A DNA stretch of 64,000 nucleotides. Origin: Burkholderia mayonis (GTDB lineage: Bacteria; Pseudomonadota; Gammaproteobacteria; Burkholderiales; Burkholderiaceae). The translations under genes were made by a program, and so were the position numbers. Under the pieces are notes generated by a model, which was not told the DNA's origin, ran no database searches, and saw only the letters and a list, made by a program, of their open reading frames with translations. Where the stretch lies: positions 372,001 to 436,000 of the forward strand of contig NZ_CP013386.1 of the NCBI RefSeq assembly GCF_001523745.2, given 5' to 3'. Shown here one piece after another: positions 29,775 through 38,201 of this stretch. How positions within the stretch are numbered: position 1 is the stretch's first letter; each line of letters opens with the position of its first letter.

Positions 29775-31289
29775 ATGGAAGGCTTTGTGCATACGTTGAT
29801 CGACGGGATCAACGGCATTCTCTGGAACTACGTGCTGATTGCGCTGCTGCTCGGCGCCGGCGTGTGGTTCACGCTGCGCTTCAGGATGATCCAGTTGCGC
29901 GCGCTGTTCCTCAGCATGCGCCTCGTCGGCAGCAAGGGCGAGCCGGGCAGCATCTCGTCGTTCCAGGCATTCGCGACCGGGCTCGCGAGCCGCGTCGGCA
30001 CGGGCAACATCGCGGGCGTTGCGGTCGCGATGACGGTGGGCGGCCCGGGCGCGATCTTCTGGATGTGGATGACGGCGCTCGTCGGGATGTCGTCCGCATT
30101 CGTCGAAGCGACGCTCGCGCAAATCTTCAAGGTGTCGCATCATGACGGCACGTATCGCGGCGGCCCCGCGTACTACATCCAGATCGGGCTGCGCTCGCGC
30201 GGCTTCGGCGTGCTGTTCTCGCTGTCGCTGATCCTCGCGTTCGGCTTCGTGTTCAATGCGGTGCAGGCGAATGCGATCGCCGAGGCGTTCAACACGTCGT
30301 TCGGCTTCAGCCGCGCCGCGGTCGGGCTCGGGCTCGTCGCGCTGACGGCGCCGATCATCTTCGGCGGCATTCGCCGGATCGCGCACGTCGCGCAGGTGAT
30401 CGTGCCCGTGATGGCGATCGGCTATCTCGCGCTCGCCGTCTACGCGGTCGCGACGCACGTCGCGCTCGTGCCGGAGATGATCGTGCTCATCGTGAAGAGC
30501 GCGTTCGGCCTCGATCAGGCGGCGGGCGGCTTCGCCGGCTATGCGGTGAGCCAGGCGGTGTCGATCGGCGTGAAGCGCGGCCTGTTCTCGAACGAGGCCG
30601 GGATGGGCAGCGCGCCGAACGCGGCCGCGACCGCGAGCACGCGGCATCCGGTCACGCAGGGCCTGATCCAGATGCTCGGCGTGTTCGTCGACACGATCGT
30701 GATCTGCAGCGCGACCGCGTTCGTGATCCTGTTGTCGGGGCAGTACGAGCCGGGCACGTCGATGGAGGGCGCGGCGCTCACGCAGCGCGCGATCTCGAGC
30801 CACGTCGGCGACTGGGGAGGCATCTACATGGCGGTGGCGATCTTTTTCCTCGCGTTCTCGTCGGTGATCGGCAACTACGCGTATGCGGAAGGCAACGTCG
30901 AGTTCGTCACGCGGCGACGCGGCGCGCTGCTGATTTTCCGTCTCGCGGTGCTCGGGATGGTGATGTTCGGCAGCGTCGGCCAACTGCCGCTCGTGTGGGC
31001 GATGGCCGACACGAGCATGGGCCTGATGGCGCTCATCAACCTGCTCGCGATCCTCGCGCTCGGCAAGTACGCGCTCGCCGCGTGGCGCGATTACCAGCGC
31101 CAGCGCGCGGCGGGCGTGGCCGATCCGGTGTTCACGCGCAAGACGATTCCCACGCTCGCCAAGGTGCTCCCGGAAGACGTGTGGGGCGATCACGGGCCGC
31201 TGCCGCAGGGCGACAAGCTCGCAGCGGCGCACGGCGCAGGTGGCGCGGGCGCGGCTCAGGCCGCGGGGCCGCTCGGCTCCGCGCGGTGA
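29775..31289 (+). CDS. Sodium:alanine symporter (AGCS family)
   Basis: AGCS transporters take up alanine or glycine with sodium ions across the inner membrane. The 504-residue product has about ten membrane segments and the family signature region SFQAFATGLASRVGTGNIAGVAVAM, followed by GGPGAIFWMWMTALVGMSSAFVEATLAQ. A second conserved stretch is KRGLFSNEAGMGSAPNAAATA. The C-terminal cytoplasmic tail is about 60 residues and low in complexity. The gene follows the gltBD terminator by about 200 bases and is followed after 2 bases by thpR. Substrate, alanine or glycine, is not decided by the sequence. Confidence 0.92.
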   Translation: MEGFVHTLIDGINGILWNYVLIALLLGAGVWFTLRFRMIQLRALFLSMRLVGSKGEPGSISSFQAFATGLASRVGTGNIAGVAVAMTVGGPGAIFWMWMTALVGMSSAFVEATLAQIFKVSHHDGTYRGGPAYYIQIGLRSRGFGVLFSLSLILAFGFVFNAVQANAIAEAFNTSFGFSRAAVGLGLVALTAPIIFGGIRRIAHVAQVIVPVMAIGYLALAVYAVATHVALVPEMIVLIVKSAFGLDQAAGGFAGYAVSQAVSIGVKRGLFSNEAGMGSAPNAAATASTRHPVTQGLIQMLGVFVDTIVICSATAFVILLSGQYEPGTSMEGAALTQRAISSHVGDWGGIYMAVAIFFLAFSSVIGNYAYAEGNVEFVTRRRGALLIFRLAVLGMVMFGSVGQLPLVWAMADTSMGLMALINLLAILALGKYALAAWRDYQRQRAAGVADPVFTRKTIPTLAKVLPEDVWGDHGPLPQGDKLAAAHGAGGAGAAQAAGPLGSAR

Positions 31290-31291
31290 CG

Positions 31292-31846
31292 ATGGCGGGC
31301 GACCGGCTGCGCTGCTTCGTCGCGCTCACGCTCGATCGGGCGTCGCGCGACGCGCTCGCGGCGCTGCCCGTCGCCGCTGGTGCGCGGCGTACGTCGCGCG
31401 ACCAATTGCACGTGACGATCGCGTTCCTCGGCTCGGTCGAGCGGACGAAGAGCGAGCGGCTCGGCGCGCGCCTTGCCGAACTCGCGGCGGTCGACGCGGT
31501 GCCGCCCGTCGACGTCGAGCGCGTCGTCTGCTGGCCGAGCACCGCGCATGCGCGGCTCGTCGTCGCGGAGCTCGCGCCGCAGCCACAATTGCTCGCGCTC
31601 GGCGAGCGGGTGGGCGGCGCATTACGCGAGCTCGGTTTGCCGCCCGACAGCCGCGCGTTCAAGCCGCACGTGACGATCGCGCGGTTTCCGCGTGACGCGC
31701 ATCGCGTGGCGACCGACAGCGCGAACGATGCCGTAAGCGGCATACCGCTCGCGTTGCGGTTCGAAACGCTCACGCTCTACGAGAGCATTCTCACGCGCCC
31801 GGGCGCCGAGCATCGGGTGCTCGCGTCGGCGGCGCTGCGTGGATGA
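31292..31846 (+). CDS. thpR: RNA 2',3'-cyclic phosphodiesterase ThpR (2H family)
   Basis: ThpR (LigT) opens 2',3'-cyclic phosphates on RNA ends and can join tRNA half-molecules in vitro. The 184-residue product has the two HxT motifs of the 2H phosphoesterase fold at His40-Val-Thr42 (LHVTIAFLG) and His126-Val-Thr128 (PHVTIARFPR). ATG 31292 follows the symporter stop by two bases and gives a normal family length; longer frames overlap the symporter. The C-terminus (ETLTLYESIL) matches the family. Confidence 0.93.
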   Translation: MAGDRLRCFVALTLDRASRDALAALPVAAGARRTSRDQLHVTIAFLGSVERTKSERLGARLAELAAVDAVPPVDVERVVCWPSTAHARLVVAELAPQPQLLALGERVGGALRELGLPPDSRAFKPHVTIARFPRDAHRVATDSANDAVSGIPLALRFETLTLYESILTRPGAEHRVLASAALRG

Positions 31847-32099
31847 CGGCGGGGCGAGCGTAGCGCGGGGCCTGGTTGTCGATCGGCATTTCGCCGAATG
31901 CTCAGGTTCCCGAAGCGATCGCGGCGCCGGCCGCTTGTCGTTCGATATCCTCTCTTTCGCCTGTCTGACGAAATGACCGGCTGCGTCGCCGACCGGCATT
32001 CGGCGACACTTCTTGGCATTTACGATCGTCGGCGAGCGTGGACACGATCTGCGGCCGCGCGTCCCGCTGGCGCATCGCCGACCTCCACGCACCGGCCGC

Positions 32100-32360
32100 T
32101 CATCGCCCGCTGCCGTACCGCGCGAGCGTCGCCCCGTCGAAATTGATCTCCGGTTCGTGCCCGGCGGCGAGATCCGCGGCGAACGCCGCGCATGCGGCGC
32201 CCCGCCGCGCGGCATCGATCGTCCACCGCGGCGAACCGCTCGCGCGCGGCTTCGTCCGCGCCGCGCGCATGCAGCATCAGCGCGCCGCCGGGCGCCGCGA
32301 GCGTGCGCGCGCCGCGCTGATCTCCGAGCCCGCGCCCGTGATCGGCGCGACGCGAGAATG
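32100..32360 (-). pseudogene. Remnant of a short-chain dehydrogenase-like gene
   Basis: This lies in the 522-base gap between thpR and the ABC transporter. Reading the minus strand from 32360, one frame gives RVAPITGAGSEISAARARS, close to the TGxGxxI nucleotide motif of short-chain dehydrogenases, and hits a stop at 32277-32279. A second frame picks up at about 32283 with ALMLHARGADEAARERFAAV, and the first frame resumes with GAACAAFAADLAAGHEPEINFDG, ending at 32100. Too short for an intact enzyme (about 85 residues against 250), it looks frameshifted and internally deleted. The rest of the gap (31847-32099) shows nothing recognisable. Identity is by eye and uncertain. Confidence 0.4.
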
Positions 32361-32368
32361 TGCGCCGC

Positions 32369-34135
32369 TCACGCGGCGACCCTCGCTTCATCGCGGCGCA
32401 CGTCGAGCGTCTGCTCATGGAACGATGCGACCGATTCGCGGTGCGCGATGCTGACGATCGCCGCCTTCGGCAGCCGCTCGTCGAAGAGCCGGTAGAGGCG
32501 CGCTTCGTTGTCGGCGTCGAGCGCGCTCGTCGCTTCGTCGAGGAACAGATAGTCGGGCTTGTGCAGCAGCACGCGTGCGCCCGCGAGACGCTGCTGCTCG
32601 CCGGGCGACAGGATGCGCGTCCAGTGGCCGGTCTCGCCGAGCCGCTCGGCGTAGTCGCCGAGGCCGCATGCGCGCAGCGCGTCGCGGCATGCGTCGTCGC
32701 TGAACGTGTCGACGGCCGACGGATACGCGAGCGCCGCCTTCAGCGCGCCGATCGGCAGGTAGCTCTGCTGCGGGACGAACATCATCCGCGCGTCGACGGG
32801 CGCATCGATCGCGCCGTCGCCGAACGGCCAGAGGCCCGCGAGCGCACGCATCAGCGTGCTCTTGCCGGAGCCGGACGGCCCGCGTACGAGCCAGCGCGAG
32901 CCGGGCTGGATCGCGACGTCGCCAATCGACGCGAGCGCCGCGCCATTCGGCAGCGCGAGCTTTAGGCCCGACGTCGTGATTTCGGCCGTGTCGACGTAAT
33001 GCAGGTTGATGCCGCCGTGCTCGGTCGCGGGCGACATCGCTTCCTTCAGGTGCGACGCGCCCATCACACGCTTGAATTCGCGCAGACGGTTGACGGTCGC
33101 GCGCCACTCGGCGAGCGTGCCGTAACTGTTGATGAACCACGAGAACGAGTCGCTGACGGTGCTGAACGCACGGCTGATCTGCATCAGCACGCCGAACGTG
33201 AACGCGCCTGCGAAGTAGCGGGGCGCGGCGACCGCGATCGGAAAGAGGCTCGCGAGCTGCGCGTAGAAGTTCAGCACGAACGTGAGGCGCTTCGTGTAGC
33301 GCATCACGCGCCACCAGTTCTCGCGGATCCGCTGGAACAGGTTCTGCTCGTGTGCGGTCTCGACGGGCTCGCCGCTGTAGAACGCGATCTGCTCAGCGTT
33401 CTCACGGATGCGGATCAGGCTGAAGCGGAAGTCCGCCTCGACGCGCTGCTGCTGGTAGTTGATCGACACGAGCGGATGGCCGAAGCGGTGCATCACGTAC
33501 GAACCGGCGATCGCGTAGATCATCGCGACCCACACCATGTAGCCGGGGATCGTGATCGCGTGGCCGCTGAGCGTGATTGTCGCCGCGCCGGCGATCGACC
33601 AGAGGATCGTCGCGAACGAGATCAGCGTGACGACCGTCGACAGCAGGTCGAGCGACAGCGACAGCGTCGTCGACGCGAGCGACTGCAGGTCGTCTGCGAT
33701 CCGCTGGTCGGGGTTGTCGGCGAGCCGGTCGCGCTCGATCCGGTAGAAGTTGCGGTCGCCGAGCCATTCGTGCAGGAAGCGCGTCGTCAGCCACTGGCGC
33801 CAGCGGAAGCCGAGCATCTGCCGCAAGTAGAGACCGTACACCGCGAGGATGATGAACGCGAACGCGAGCACCGCGAACGTGATCAGCAGGCTCGGGAAGT
33901 CGCGCACGTCCTTCGATTGCAGCGCGTTGTAGAACGACGCGCTCCACGAGTTGATCCGCACGTTGATCCACACGAGCGTCAGATTGATCGCGACGATCGT
34001 GACGAGCAGTCCCCACGCGACCTTCCACTCTTCGGAGACCCAATAGGGCTTGATGAGGCTCCACGTGGATATCGGAGACGGATGTCGCGACGGATCGTCC
34101 GGAATGGGGGCGAGGGCTTGCATCGATTGAGTCAT
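32369..34135 (-). CDS. ABC transporter, fused permease/ATPase of the SbmA/BacA-like type
   Basis: The 588-residue product fuses an ABC_membrane_2-type permease (residues about 25-330; opening WSLIKPYWVSEEWKVAWGLL, later RFLHEWLGDRNFYRIER) to an ATPase. The ATPase has Walker [12 protein letters not shown], signature LSPGEQQRLAGARVLL and Walker B YLFLDEATSALD. Relatives include YddA/SbmA/BacA and vitamin B12 or antimicrobial peptide carriers. Direction and substrate are not decided by the sequence. ATG 34135 is chosen because AGGAAG lies just upstream and the longer frame (to 34243) adds an Arg/Pro-rich stretch. It is a single gene, divergent from the thi operon. Confidence 0.9.
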   Translation of the reverse strand: MTQSMQALAPIPDDPSRHPSPISTWSLIKPYWVSEEWKVAWGLLVTIVAINLTLVWINVRINSWSASFYNALQSKDVRDFPSLLITFAVLAFAFIILAVYGLYLRQMLGFRWRQWLTTRFLHEWLGDRNFYRIERDRLADNPDQRIADDLQSLASTTLSLSLDLLSTVVTLISFATILWSIAGAATITLSGHAITIPGYMVWVAMIYAIAGSYVMHRFGHPLVSINYQQQRVEADFRFSLIRIRENAEQIAFYSGEPVETAHEQNLFQRIRENWWRVMRYTKRLTFVLNFYAQLASLFPIAVAAPRYFAGAFTFGVLMQISRAFSTVSDSFSWFINSYGTLAEWRATVNRLREFKRVMGASHLKEAMSPATEHGGINLHYVDTAEITTSGLKLALPNGAALASIGDVAIQPGSRWLVRGPSGSGKSTLMRALAGLWPFGDGAIDAPVDARMMFVPQQSYLPIGALKAALAYPSAVDTFSDDACRDALRACGLGDYAERLGETGHWTRILSPGEQQRLAGARVLLHKPDYLFLDEATSALDADNEARLYRLFDERLPKAAIVSIAHRESVASFHEQTLDVRRDEARVAA

Positions 34136-34411
34136 GAGCTTCCTGATGTGAGGCCGGCGACGCCGGGCGGACGGCCGCGCCGCGCCCGGCGCGCCCGTTC
34201 GGCGCCGCCGCGCGGCGAGCGTGCCGCGGATTCTGGCGAGCATGTCTTAAACGACGCTTAACGCCGGGAGCGACATCGGCACGCCGCCGCCGCGATGTCG
34301 CTCGCGCGCCGTGCCCTGCGGGCATTGTGCCAGCGCCGCGGTGCGGCAGGCGAATTTGCCGCATTCCGAGGTTTGCTGCCGTTTCCGCTTTTATGGTCTA
34401 ATGGCCGTCGA

Positions 34412-34528
34412 CGAAACAGGGGTGCTTCGCGCGCCTCGGCCCTGCCGGTCGGCACGGCCGGATGCGCGGCGAGGCTGAGAGAGACCCTTCGCACCCGATC
34501 CGGGTAATACCGGCGCGGGAAGTTTCCG
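34412..34528 (+). promoter_or_regulatory. TPP riboswitch (THI element)
   Basis: The thiamine pyrophosphate aptamer is visible: P1 pairs GAAAC (34413-34417) with GTTTC (34522-34526). The conserved core elements are CAGGGGTGC, GGCTGAGAGAGACCC (CTGAGA at 34475-34480) and GATCCGGGTAATACCGGCG. It lies upstream of thiO, so TPP should repress thiOSGE. A 235-base leader (34529-34763) follows; no clear terminator hairpin was resolved in it, so the switch may act on translation or through Rho. The 276 bases between the ABC transporter and the aptamer hold the divergent promoters, with no gene seen. Confidence 0.95.
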
Positions 34529-34763
34529 ATCCCGCCGGGCCGCGCCCGCCGCCGTCGCTTTGTCGAGCTGCGCGTCGCATGGTTCTGGCCGGCCTCAGTC
34601 GCCGGTTTCGTCCTTTTGGGTGCGCATCTTCGCGCGTGACGGAAGGTATCGATGACCGTGCAATCTTCAGTTCTTTTGCTTCGCTGCGAGCCGTCGGCCG
34701 CGGCGGCTTCCCCGGCCCGCCTTTCGGGCCGTCTCTCGGTGACGAACACGACGGGCGGATGCG

Positions 34764-35897
34764 ATGAACCTGCACGCGTCTGAACCCGATTTCGCGGTGC
34801 TGGGCGGCGGCCTCGTCGGCCGTCTGATCGCGTGGCGCCTCGCGGGCGCGGGGCACCGCGTCGCGCTCTACGAGCGCGGCGATGCGGCGGGCTCGGGTTC
34901 CGCCGCATGGGTCGCGGCGGCGATGCTCGCGCCGCTCGCCGAAGCGGCGAGCGCCGAGCGCTTCATCTCCGATCTCGGCGTCGCATCGCTCGACCTCTGG
35001 CCGCGCTGGCTTGCCGAGCTGCCCGAGCCCGTGTTCTTCCAGCGCAACGGCACGCTCGTCGTCTGGCATCACGCGGACCGCGCGGAAGCGCCGCTCTTTG
35101 AGCGCCGCGTGCGCGCGAACGCGAGCGCCGAGCTGCTCGACGGTGGCCTCGTCGCGCTCGCGGGCGCACAGGTCGACGCGGCCGAGCCGGCGCTCGCCGG
35201 GCGCTTCGCGCACGGCCTCCTGCTGCCGCGCGAAGGCCAGCTCGACAACCGCCAGGTGCTGCGCGCGCTCGCTGCGGGCCTCGCCGAGCGCGGCGTCGAC
35301 GCGCACTGGAACACCGCAATCGAGCCGCAGGCGGCGCCCGTCGCGCGCATCACGATCGATTGCCGCGGGCTCGGCGCGAAGGCGCAGATGCCGACGCTGC
35401 GCGGGATCCGCGGCGAGGTCGTGCGCGTGCACGCGCCGGGCATCGGCCTCACGCGCCCCGTGCGGCTTCTGCATCCGCGCTATCCGCTCTACGTCGCGCC
35501 GAAAGAGAACGATCTCTACGTGATCGGCGCGACCGAGATCGAGGGCGAGGACATGTCGCCCGTCAGCGTGCGCTCGGCGCTCGAGCTGCTGAGCGCCGCG
35601 TTCTCGGTGCATCCGGCGTTCGGCGAGGCGCGCATTCTCGAGCTGAATTCGCAATGCCGGCCGACGCTGCCCAACCATCGCCCGGCGCTCGTCTGGGATG
35701 GTGGTGCGACGCTCGCGGTCAACGGCCTGTACCGGCACGGCTTCATGATCGCGCCGGAAGTCGCCGACACCGCGGTCCGCTTCGCACGGGCGCTTGTCGA
35801 GCGTACGGTGAAGGATGCCGACACGTTCGCCGCGTGGCGCCACGACGCGCGCTGGCCGGCGCTGCTGCAGCAAGGCGCGGCGCACGCGCCCGCGTGA
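34764..35897 (+). CDS. thiO: FAD-dependent glycine oxidase ThiO
   Basis: ThiO oxidises glycine to iminoacetate (dehydroglycine), the nitrogen and carbon donor for the thiamine thiazole ring. The 377-residue product opens with the FAD-binding GGGLVGRLIAWRLAGAGHRVALYERGD and keeps the DAO-type pattern AAWVAAAMLAPLAEA, DCRGLGAKAQMPTLRGIRGEV and VNGLYRHGFMIAP near the end. Alternative families such as other DAO oxidases are made unlikely by the thiS-thiG context and the riboswitch. The start at 34764 lies in the riboswitch leader and thiS begins 40 bases after the stop. Confidence 0.93.
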   Translation: MNLHASEPDFAVLGGGLVGRLIAWRLAGAGHRVALYERGDAAGSGSAAWVAAAMLAPLAEAASAERFISDLGVASLDLWPRWLAELPEPVFFQRNGTLVVWHHADRAEAPLFERRVRANASAELLDGGLVALAGAQVDAAEPALAGRFAHGLLLPREGQLDNRQVLRALAAGLAERGVDAHWNTAIEPQAAPVARITIDCRGLGAKAQMPTLRGIRGEVVRVHAPGIGLTRPVRLLHPRYPLYVAPKENDLYVIGATEIEGEDMSPVSVRSALELLSAAFSVHPAFGEARILELNSQCRPTLPNHRPALVWDGGATLAVNGLYRHGFMIAPEVADTAVRFARALVERTVKDADTFAAWRHDARWPALLQQGAAHAPA

Positions 35898-35937
35898 GCG
35901 CGGCCCGCCGATCCGATCAATCGATATCGACAGCATC

Positions 35938-36135
35938 ATGGACATCCAGATCAATCAACAGACGCTCTCGCTGCCCGACGGCGCGACGGTCGCCGACGCG
36001 CTCGCCGCATACGGCGTGCAGCCGCCGTTCGCGGTCGCGATCAACGGCGCGTTCGTCGCGCGCACGCAGCACGCGGCACGCGCACTCGCCGCGGGCGACA
36101 AGCTCGACATCGTGCATCCGGTCGCAGGCGGCTGA
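35938..36135 (+). CDS. thiS: Sulfur carrier protein ThiS
   Basis: ThiS is a ubiquitin-like sulfur carrier whose C-terminus is adenylated and thiocarboxylated, then donates sulfur to ThiG. The 65-residue product starts MDIQINQQTLSLPDG and ends VHPVAGG; the terminal Gly-Gly is the functional residue pair. ATG 35938 is chosen because the small fold starts there. Confidence 0.96.
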   Translation: MDIQINQQTLSLPDGATVADALAAYGVQPPFAVAINGAFVARTQHAARALAAGDKLDIVHPVAGG

Positions 36136-36186
36136 CGCGTTGGCGCGCCAGCTTCGTCCCTGCACCCGCCCCCACAGGATCTTCCG

Positions 36187-37002
36187 ATGACGCCTCTTTC
36201 TTCCGCCGACACGCTCACGCTGCACGGCACAACCTTCGCGAGCCGCGTGCTGCTCGGCACGTCGCGCTATCCGTCTCTGCAGTCGCTGTCCGATTCGATC
36301 GCCGCCGCGCGGCCGGGCATGGTGACGGTCGCGCTGCGGCGCCAGATGAACGCCGGTGCGGCCGAGGCCGGCTTCTTCGATCTGCTCAAGCGCCACAACG
36401 TGCCGCTGTTGCCGAACACGGCGGGCTGCCAGACAGTCGCCGAGGCGGTGACGACCGCGCAGATGGCGCGCGAAGTGTTCGAAACCGACTGGATCAAGCT
36501 CGAGCTGATCGGCGACGATTACACGCTGCAGCCGGACCCGGTCGGTCTCATCGAGGCGGCGACGCTGCTCGTGAAGGACGGCTTCAAGGTGCTGCCGTAC
36601 TGCACCGAGGATCTCGTGATCGGCCGGCGCCTGCTCGATGCGGGCTGCGAGGCGCTGATGCCGTGGGGCGCGCCGATCGGCACCGGTAAGGGCGTCGTGA
36701 ACCCGTACGGGCTGCGCGTGCTGCGCGAGCGGCTGCCGGACGTGCCGCTCATCGTCGACGCGGGGCTCGGCGTGCCGTCGCACGCGTGCCAGGTGATGGA
36801 GTGGGGCTTCGACGGCGTGCTGCTCAACACCGCCGTGTCGCAGGCGACGCATCCGGAGATCATGGCGCGCGCGTTCGCACAGGGCGTCGAGGCGGGGCGC
36901 GCCGCGTACCTGGCCGGGCCGATGGACGCGCGCGAGACCGCGCACGCGAGCACGCCCGTCGTCGGGATGCCGTTCTGGCACCAGGACGGGAGCCACGCAT
37001 GA
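36187..37002 (+). CDS. thiG: Thiazole synthase
   Basis: ThiG forms the thiazole phosphate of thiamine from 1-deoxyxylulose-5-phosphate, ThiS thiocarboxylate and iminoacetate. The 271-residue product shows the TIM-barrel family pattern: SRVLLGTSRYPSLQ, then LPNTAGCQTVAEAV, WIKLELIGDDYTLQPD (the Lys is the Schiff-base candidate), CTEDLVIGRRL and MPWGAPIGTGKGVVNPYGL. It overlaps thiE by ATGA. Confidence 0.97.
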   Translation: MTPLSSADTLTLHGTTFASRVLLGTSRYPSLQSLSDSIAAARPGMVTVALRRQMNAGAAEAGFFDLLKRHNVPLLPNTAGCQTVAEAVTTAQMAREVFETDWIKLELIGDDYTLQPDPVGLIEAATLLVKDGFKVLPYCTEDLVIGRRLLDAGCEALMPWGAPIGTGKGVVNPYGLRVLRERLPDVPLIVDAGLGVPSHACQVMEWGFDGVLLNTAVSQATHPEIMARAFAQGVEAGRAAYLAGPMDARETAHASTPVVGMPFWHQDGSHA

Positions 37003-38102
37003 GCGCCGCGCTGCCCGACGCGTTCTGGCCGCCCGCCGACGAGCTTACCGAGGCCGCCGAGCGGATTCGCGCGACGCTCGGCGTGTGGCCGCAGCCCGCG
37101 GCGCGCTCGCGGATCTGCCTTGCGCCGCCCGAGCATCCGCGCGCGGGCGACCTGTGGGTCGCGACCGCAGGCGACGCCGATGCCGACGCCGCCCATCTCG
37201 CGCGGCTGACTACGGCGGGCGCGCAGGCGATCGTCATCGACGACACGTTGGCGACGCTGTACGCCGGCGCGGCGCGCCATGCGCTCGCCGCGCGCGCGCC
37301 GCTCGCCGAAGACTGGATCGCCGCGCTCGCCGCGTTCCTCGATTGCGGCTTTCCGGCGCCCGATGCGCTCGTGCTCGCGCTCGCGTGGCGCGACGGCGAC
37401 GAGGCGCGCGGCGACGATTCCTGGCCCGTCGATCCGGCGCGCTTTCCGCGCGCGCTCGATGTGGCCGCGTCACCGGAGTCCGCGTTCCCGGCGTGCCCGC
37501 ACCGGCTCGGCCTGTATCCGGTGCTGCCGAGCGCCGAATGGGTCGAGCGGGTGCTCGACTGCGGCGTGAAGACTGTGCAACTGCGCGTGAAGGATGCGTC
37601 GCCCGACGCGCTGCGCGCCCAGATCGGGCGGGCCGTCGCCGCGGGCCGCCGTCATCCGGACGCGCGCGTGTTCATCAACGATCACTGGCGGCTCGCGCTC
37701 GACGCGGGCGCGTACGGCATCCACCTCGGCCAGGAAGATCTCGAGACAGCCGATCTCGCGGCGATCGCGCAGGCCGGCGTGCGGCTCGGGCTGTCGAGCC
37801 ACGGGTATTACGAAATGCTCGTCGCGCTGCAGGTGAAGCCGAGCTACCTCGCGCTCGGCCCGGTGTTCGCGACCACGACGAAGGCGGTCGCCGCGCCGCC
37901 GCAGGGCCTGGCGCGGCTCGCGCGCTATGCGCGCTTCGCGGGGCCGCAGGCGCCGCTCGTCGCGATCGGCGGCATCACCGTCGACACGCTCGGCGCCGTG
38001 CTGGCGGCGGGCGTCGGCAGCGCGGCCGTCGTCAGCGCGGTCACGGCCGCAGCCGATTACCGAGCGGCGATTATTGCGATGCAGCAAATATTCGGACGAT
38101 AA
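36999..38102 (+). CDS. thiE: Thiamine phosphate synthase with an extra N-terminal domain
   Basis: ThiE joins HMP pyrophosphate to thiazole phosphate. The C-terminal half (from about residue 165) is a complete ThiE barrel: LGLYPVLPS, VKTVQLRVKD, RVFINDHWRLALDAGAYGIHLGQEDL, SSHGYYEMLVA, YLALGPVFATTTK and VAIGGIT. It is preceded by about 160 residues absent from the usual 210-residue enzyme. This part (DLWVATAGDADADAAHL, AQAIVIDDTL, DWIAALAAFLDCGFPAPDALVLALAW) looks compatible with a degenerate kinase-like domain, possibly a ThiD remnant, but this was not confirmed. The start overlaps the thiG stop. It ends the thiOSGE operon. Confidence 0.93.
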   Translation: MSAALPDAFWPPADELTEAAERIRATLGVWPQPAARSRICLAPPEHPRAGDLWVATAGDADADAAHLARLTTAGAQAIVIDDTLATLYAGAARHALAARAPLAEDWIAALAAFLDCGFPAPDALVLALAWRDGDEARGDDSWPVDPARFPRALDVAASPESAFPACPHRLGLYPVLPSAEWVERVLDCGVKTVQLRVKDASPDALRAQIGRAVAAGRRHPDARVFINDHWRLALDAGAYGIHLGQEDLETADLAAIAQAGVRLGLSSHGYYEMLVALQVKPSYLALGPVFATTTKAVAAPPQGLARLARYARFAGPQAPLVAIGGITVDTLGAVLAAGVGSAAVVSAVTAAADYRAAIIAMQQIFGR

Positions 38103-38139
38103 TTTGACAATCTCTGACTGGAACGCCTGAGAGGCCTTC

Positions 38140-38169
38140 ACGACATCATTCGAATGCAGGCCCTATAAT
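38140..38169 (+). promoter_or_regulatory. Candidate promoter of the mla operon
   Basis: TATAAT (38164-38169) is a perfect -10, with ACGACA (38140-38145) at 18 bases spacing as a 4/6 -35. It lies 32 bases before the mlaF start. A TTGACA at 38104 is too far away to pair with it. Confidence 0.5.
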
Positions 38170-38201
38170 TCGGCGTTCTGCGTATAAGGATTGTCAGCTC
38201 C

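Noticed and set aside
38104..38109. Perfect TTGACA just after thiE
   Set aside because: The nearest good -10 (38164) is 54 bases away, so it cannot form a sigma-70 promoter with it.
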